Source: Bacteroidales bacterium (lineage in GTDB: Bacteria; Bacteroidota; Bacteroidia; Bacteroidales; UBA932). From it: a stretch of 9,510 bases of DNA. The position numbers and the translations under genes were made by a program. Positions 5,992 through 9,510 of this stretch are shown piece by piece (the stretch's first letter is position 1; the number at the start of each line of letters is the position of its first letter). Below the pieces are notes generated by a model. It did not search any database, was not told the origin of the DNA, and saw only the letters and a list, made by a program, of their open reading frames with translations. The stretch spans positions 1 through 9,510 of the forward strand of contig WRBG01000068.1 of the NCBI GenBank assembly GCA_009784635.1, in the 5' to 3' direction.

Positions 5992-7844
5992 AGGCTGCCT
6001 ACCAACTGTGCGACCGCGCGTTGGCTCGGGAGCGGCGAAGCAACGATTCCCCATTTGTCGGGCATGCACACGGAGTGGCAAAGATTGTCGCCCAAGAATT
6101 TTGCCTGCCCCCGTCTGCCGTTTGCGCCGTCCTGCTCCACGAAGCCACCCGCAAACACCCCGAACTGCTGATTGAGGTCAAGCGGTGTTTTGCCCCCGAA
6201 GTCTATTCCATGGTATTGGGACTAAACAGAATATCTACCATTAACCCCAACGATACCCGCTTACAGGCCGAGAATTACCGCAAATTGATTGTAGCCTATT
6301 CCACAGACCCTGTTGTGGTACTCATCAAGTTAGCCGACCGGCTCGAAGTGATGCGCTCCCTGTCGTTTTTTCCCAAATCGCAGCAACTGAGAAAAGCCAC
6401 CGAAACCTTGATGCTCTACGCTCCATTGGCCCATCAGTTGGGTCTGTATTCCTTAAAAAGCGAATTGGAGGATTTGTCGTTTAAATACAGCGAGCCAGAT
6501 GATTTTAAGAAGATTACGTCTAAATTAAAAGCAACTGTGGGAGAGCGGGAGCAGGCATTGGCTTCTTTTGTTGCCCCGATTGAAGCCGAACTCAAGCGGA
6601 CGGGCTATGCCTATGAACTCAAAAGTCGAACCAAAACCGCCTATTCGATATGGAAAAAAATGCAGGCCCAGCAGGTTGCTTTTGAGGGGGTATACGATAT
6701 TTTGGCGATTCGGATTATCTTGGACACCCCTCCCGACAAGACAGAGGAGGACAAGCGTTGTTGGCAGGTATATTCGATTGTTACCAATTTGTTTACACCC
6801 GATACCAACCGTTTGAGGGATTGGATTACCAAGCCCAAACCCAATGGCTACGAATCCCTGCACGGCACCGTTTCCGATGAGCGGGGCAGGGTAGTGGAGG
6901 TACAGATTCGCAGTCGGCGCATGGATGCCATGGCAGAAAGCGGCATGGCGGCTCATTGGTCGTACAAGGGCCTAAAACGGAACGAATTTATACAGGAATG
7001 GTTAGACCGGCTAAAAGGCTTGCTGCAATCCGACCTCAGTCCGGATTCCGAGACTATACAATTTTTTTCCCAATTTAAAATCAATGAAGTATTTGTTTTT
7101 ACTCCTGTAGGCGACCTCCGTCGTCTGCCCGCGGGGGCTACGGTACTCGACTTTGCCTTTGACATCCACTCCAATTTGGGCCTTAGGTGCAGCGGAGCCA
7201 AAATCCAAAATCGGGTGGTTTCTATCCGTGAGAAATTACAAACCGGCGATGTAGTGGAGATTATCACCTCCAAGAACCAGCGTCCCTCTGCCGATTGGCT
7301 GCACATTGTAACCATCAATAAGGCCAAATCCAAGATTCGACAAAAGCTGAGGGAGTACGAAGGAAAAAAAGAACTTTTGGGACGGGAATTGCTGGAGCGC
7401 CGGATGAAAAATTGGAAGATGGAGCTTAACGAAGAGGTGGTTAGTCAGTTGCTACGTCATTTCAAGTTGAAAAATATCAATGATTTATATGCCGCCTTAG
7501 GTCAGGATGAGATTGCCATAGACAAGATTAAGGAATTGCTGGAACGTCCCCGGCAAGAACCCGAACATAAACTGCGTGAAGAAGTCTCCCATCCATCCAA
7601 GTCAAACCCCAACGGCGACTATCTGGTCATAGACCCCAAATTGGGTCAACTCTCCTATAAGTTAGCCAAATGCTGTAATCCCGAGCAGGGAGACGAAGTG
7701 TTTGGCTTTGTCACCGCCAAAGAAGGCATTAAGCTGCACCGCACATCCTGCCCCAACGCCCAAAGACTTTACGACAAATACCATTACCGCATCATTCCCG
7801 TCCAGTGGAAAACCCGCGGCAGTCCGGCCTTAGGCCAAGGTTGA
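5970..7844 (+). CDS. relA: RelA/SpoT homologue, (p)ppGpp synthetase, hydrolase-degenerate and without ACT domain
   Basis: Makes the alarmone (p)ppGpp from ATP and GTP/GDP in the stringent response. ATG 5970 gives 624 residues and has GAGGG (5958-5962) 7 bases upstream. An in-frame ATG at 5826 would only add uvrB antisense-frame residues. Order: degenerate HD domain (about 25-160), synthetase (about 200-320), TGS (about 372-435), helical linker, Cys-rich module (CC568-569, H590, C594). Synthetase motifs are intact: SRTKTAYSIWKKM (219-231), YDILAIRIIL, and RLRDWITKPKPNGYESLH (281-298). The RLRD motif is nearer the RxKD of long bifunctional enzymes than the ExDD of proteobacterial RelA. The hydrolase HDxxED is replaced by HEATRK (57-62), so hydrolysis is probably absent. 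The protein stops right after the Cys module (HYRIIPVQW, then TRGSPALGQG) and lacks the roughly 80-residue ACT domain. No ACT-like sequence follows in any frame. Confidence 0.93.
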   Translation: MEEHHHIEAAYQLCDRALARERRSNDSPFVGHAHGVAKIVAQEFCLPPSAVCAVLLHEATRKHPELLIEVKRCFAPEVYSMVLGLNRISTINPNDTRLQAENYRKLIVAYSTDPVVVLIKLADRLEVMRSLSFFPKSQQLRKATETLMLYAPLAHQLGLYSLKSELEDLSFKYSEPDDFKKITSKLKATVGEREQALASFVAPIEAELKRTGYAYELKSRTKTAYSIWKKMQAQQVAFEGVYDILAIRIILDTPPDKTEEDKRCWQVYSIVTNLFTPDTNRLRDWITKPKPNGYESLHGTVSDERGRVVEVQIRSRRMDAMAESGMAAHWSYKGLKRNEFIQEWLDRLKGLLQSDLSPDSETIQFFSQFKINEVFVFTPVGDLRRLPAGATVLDFAFDIHSNLGLRCSGAKIQNRVVSIREKLQTGDVVEIITSKNQRPSADWLHIVTINKAKSKIRQKLREYEGKKELLGRELLERRMKNWKMELNEEVVSQLLRHFKLKNINDLYAALGQDEIAIDKIKELLERPRQEPEHKLREEVSHPSKSNPNGDYLVIDPKLGQLSYKLAKCCNPEQGDEVFGFVTAKEGIKLHRTSCPNAQRLYDKYHYRIIPVQWKTRGSPALGQG

Positions 7845-8036
7845 GTCCGCCGGGCGCTGAGATGCGATTTACAAATAAAACGAACCTGAAAGGATTTCTT
7901 TCTAGTTCAAACAAGTAGGCAGTAAGAGGTGTAGCTGCGTTAGGAGCCTGCGGCTCGGTCTGCATCAACAGGCCGGCTTTGCGTCAAAATGAAGGCTGCG
8001 ATGCCGGTCGGAGTCGTCAAGTAAAGGGAAAATGCG

Positions 8037-8045
8037 TACCTTTGC
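8037..8045 (+). promoter_or_regulatory. Bacteroidetes-type -7 promoter element for uvrA
   Basis: TACCTTTGC matches TAnnTTTG exactly and shares ten consecutive bases (TACCTTTGCC) with the tRNA-Val promoter at 1610-1619. The predicted transcript would start near 8050, giving a leader of roughly 40-55 bases. No TTG/TTTG is seen at the expected -33 distance, so the promoter may be weak or depend on an activator. It suggests uvrA is expressed separately from the amidase-uvrB-relA run. Confidence 0.55.
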
Positions 8046-8080
8046 CTCCGGACGGTGTGCGAAGGATGTGCGGATAGAGT

Positions 8081-8098
8081 AAAGGAGCGTCCATGTAA
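8081..8098 (+). promoter_or_regulatory. Shine-Dalgarno followed by start-stop ATG-TAA ahead of uvrA
   Basis: AAAGGAG (8081-8087) stands 5 bases before ATG 8093-8095, ideal spacing for initiation, but the next codon is TAA (8096-8098). The frame is that of uvrA, which resumes at GCA TTT TTG. Two readings are possible. It may be a minimal one-codon ORF that controls reinitiation at the uvrA TTG. Or it may be the original uvrA start with codon 2 changed to a stop by mutation or sequencing error. The TTG at 8105 is 17 bases from the Shine-Dalgarno sequence, too far for direct use. Confidence 0.5.
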
Positions 8099-8104
8099 GC
8101 ATTT

Positions 8105-9510
8105 TTGAGCAACTACATCCACATAAAAGGCGCACGTACCCACAACCTTAAAAACATTGAGGTAAAGATTCCCCGCAACAGGTTGGTGGTGGTAACGGGC
8201 TTGTCCGGTTCGGGAAAGTCGTCTTTGGCCTTTGATACCCTGTTTGCCGAAGGACAGCGCCGCTATGTGGAGAGCCTGTCGGCTTATGCCCGTCAATTTT
8301 TGGGGCGGATGACCAAGCCCGACATAGATTTTATTACCGGAATCCCCCCCGCCATTGCTATTGAACAAAAGGTCAATACCAGAAACCCCCGCTCTACGGT
8401 GGGTACGTCTACCGAGATTTACGACTATTTACGCTTGCTCTACGCCCGAATAGGCAAAACCTACGACCCCCAAACCGGAGCAGAGGTGAGGCGGGAGAGG
8501 GTAGAGGACGTATTGGACTATATAAACGCCCAAGCTTCCGGTACGGAATTTTACCTGTTGGCGCCGATTGACTGGGAAGACCGCCTGCACCGTACCGAGC
8601 GGCTGTTGCGTTTGCAGGAGGAGGGCTTTAGCCGTTTGTTTGACGGAGAGCAGGCCCAACGGATTACCACCGTATTGGCCCAGCCCCACCTTTTTGCCGA
8701 TAAAAACTTATGGCTGTTGGTTGACCGTTTGGAGCCGACCGACCAAAGCGCCCGTATGGCCGATTCTATCCAAACGGCTTTTTCTTCGGGAGGAGCGCGC
8801 TGTGTGTTGTGGAATGTGTCTAGCCGTCAGACCAAAGCCTTTTCTTTGGGCTTTGAATGTAACGGTATTCAATTTGAAGAGCCGTCGGAACACCTTTTTA
8901 GCTTTAACAATCCCTTGGGCGCCTGCCCCTGTTGCGGAGGCTATGGCCGGATTACCGGCATTGACGAACAATTGGTGGTTCCCAACCCCAACCTGTCGGT
9001 GTACCAAGATGCGGTCGCCTGCTGGAGGGGAGACAGCATGAGCCGGTTCAAGGAACTTTTCGTTATAAAAGCGGCAGAACATTCTTTTCCGATTCATAAG
9101 CCCTATAAAGCATTGACCCCTGCCCAGCGCGATTTTTTGTGGAAAGGAAACGGGGAGTTTGGAGGCATAGACGGTTTCTTTAAGATGCTGGAGGAGCAAA
9201 AGCATAAAATCCAAAATCGCTTTTTAATCAGCCGTTATACCGGAAAGACCATTTGTCCCCAATGCCGTGGGGCGCGATTGCGAAAAGAGGCGCTGTACGT
9301 GCAGGTGGCGGGACAAACCATAGACCGCCTGCTCAACATGCCGGTTGTGGAGTTATGCGCCTTGATTGATGGCCTGCCCTTGAATCCCTATGAGGAAGCA
9401 TTGGCCGGAAGGGTTTTTAAAGAGTTAAAAAGCCGGCTCCATCTTTTGCTCGATGTGGGCTTGGGCTACCTCACGCTCAACCGAGGTTCGTCCAGCCTCA
9501 GCGGGGGGGA
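8105..9510 (+). CDS. uvrA: UvrABC excinuclease subunit A, N-terminal half (3' partial)
   Basis: UvrA is the dimeric ABC-type ATPase that first detects bulky DNA damage and loads UvrB. The frame is open to the right edge (468 full codons of a protein usually near 940 residues). From TTG 8105: [15 protein letters not shown], Walker A GLSGSGKS at 32-39, Q-loop region YARQFLGRM, then IEQK and NPRSTVGT (about 100). The UvrB-binding and signature I insertion regions follow, then [21 protein letters not shown] later Cys pair, CPQC (384-387), lies in [19 protein letters not shown], and LSGG (465-468) ends the window. In the first zinc module only C252, C274 and C277 are present; the fourth ligand position is Ile255. 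The start is uncertain: an in-frame ATG at 8093 is followed at once by TAA, so TTG 8105 is the first usable codon. Identity is certain. Confidence 0.96.
   Translation, partial: MSNYIHIKGARTHNLKNIEVKIPRNRLVVVTGLSGSGKSSLAFDTLFAEGQRRYVESLSAYARQFLGRMTKPDIDFITGIPPAIAIEQKVNTRNPRSTVGTSTEIYDYLRLLYARIGKTYDPQTGAEVRRERVEDVLDYINAQASGTEFYLLAPIDWEDRLHRTERLLRLQEEGFSRLFDGEQAQRITTVLAQPHLFADKNLWLLVDRLEPTDQSARMADSIQTAFSSGGARCVLWNVSSRQTKAFSLGFECNGIQFEEPSEHLFSFNNPLGACPCCGGYGRITGIDEQLVVPNPNLSVYQDAVACWRGDSMSRFKELFVIKAAEHSFPIHKPYKALTPAQRDFLWKGNGEFGGIDGFFKMLEEQKHKIQNRFLISRYTGKTICPQCRGARLRKEALYVQVAGQTIDRLLNMPVVELCALIDGLPLNPYEEALAGRVFKELKSRLHLLLDVGLGYLTLNRGSSSLSGG

Larger units (their letters stand above)
7845..8104 (+). 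other. Spacer between the RelA-type gene and uvrA
   Basis: A 260-base non-coding stretch. In its first 190 bases I see no convincing gene; tiny frames from ATG 7862 (18 codons) and ATG 7989 (11 codons) have no support. GAGCC-TGC-GGCTC (7944-7956) is a short perfect hairpin without a T-tract, so it is at best a weak terminator. CCGGC (7973 region) and GCCGG (8003 region) could form a wider stem. The last 70 bases hold a -7 promoter box and a Shine-Dalgarno sequence before uvrA. This is where the missing ACT domain of the upstream protein would be expected, and it is not there in any frame. Confidence 0.6.

Noticed and set aside
8568..9041. 157-codon + strand ORF and 168-codon - strand ORF in the uvrA region
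   Set aside because: Both are other-frame readings of uvrA, whose own frame is open to the window edge and carries all the family motifs.
1..9510. Altered genetic code (TAA or TGA read as sense) to explain the internal stops
   Set aside because: TAA ends the amidase and the pump, TGA ends the RelA-type protein, TAG ends uvrB, and two of the lesions are frameshifts that recoding would not repair.

Overview
The window reads as chromosomal DNA from a member of the Bacteroidota (Bacteroidetes). Three things support this. Two intergenic sites match the Bacteroidetes sigma -7 element TAnnTTTG exactly (1610-1618 and 8037-8045). The UvrA and RelA-type proteins look like Bacteroidota versions by recall of the families. 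The genes use Shine-Dalgarno sequences only sporadically. G+C is roughly one half by eye. I cannot name a genus.

Layout, all genes on the + strand. (1) 1-1549: the C-terminal half of a CzcA/CusA-type heavy-metal RND efflux pump, running in from the left edge and broken by a one-base frameshift near 1095-1098. (2) 1588-1702: a Bacteroidetes promoter followed by tRNA-Val(GAC). (3) 1778-2198: a small DUF805 membrane protein gene, broken by an in-frame TAA at codon 6 and by a +1 frameshift near 1862-1868. (4) 2207-7844: a tight three-gene run, probably an operon: a secreted N-acetylmuramoyl-L-alanine amidase (Amidase_3), uvrB, and a RelA/SpoT homologue. The amidase-uvrB gap is 5 bases, and the RelA start overlaps the uvrB end by 22 bases. 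(5) 7845-8104: a 260-base spacer with a promoter-like -7 box and a Shine-Dalgarno sequence placed in front of ATG-TAA. (6) 8105-9510: the first 468 codons of uvrA, running off the right edge exactly at the first ABC signature (LSGG).

Functionally the right-hand two thirds is housekeeping. UvrA and UvrB, the damage-recognition proteins of nucleotide excision repair, flank a (p)ppGpp synthetase gene, and a peptidoglycan amidase leads the run. The RelA-type protein keeps its synthetase and TGS motifs but lacks the hydrolase HD/ED residues and stops before the C-terminal ACT domain.

I see no mobile element, CRISPR array, toxin-antitoxin pair or defence system. The points worth a second look are: lesions clustered in 1.09-1.87 kb (czcA, tRNA T-stem, DUF805) next to intact genes; the ATG-TAA start-stop in front of uvrA; the ACT-less RelA; and the uvrB-relA-uvrA arrangement. 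Sequencing error must be excluded before the lesions are given biological meaning.
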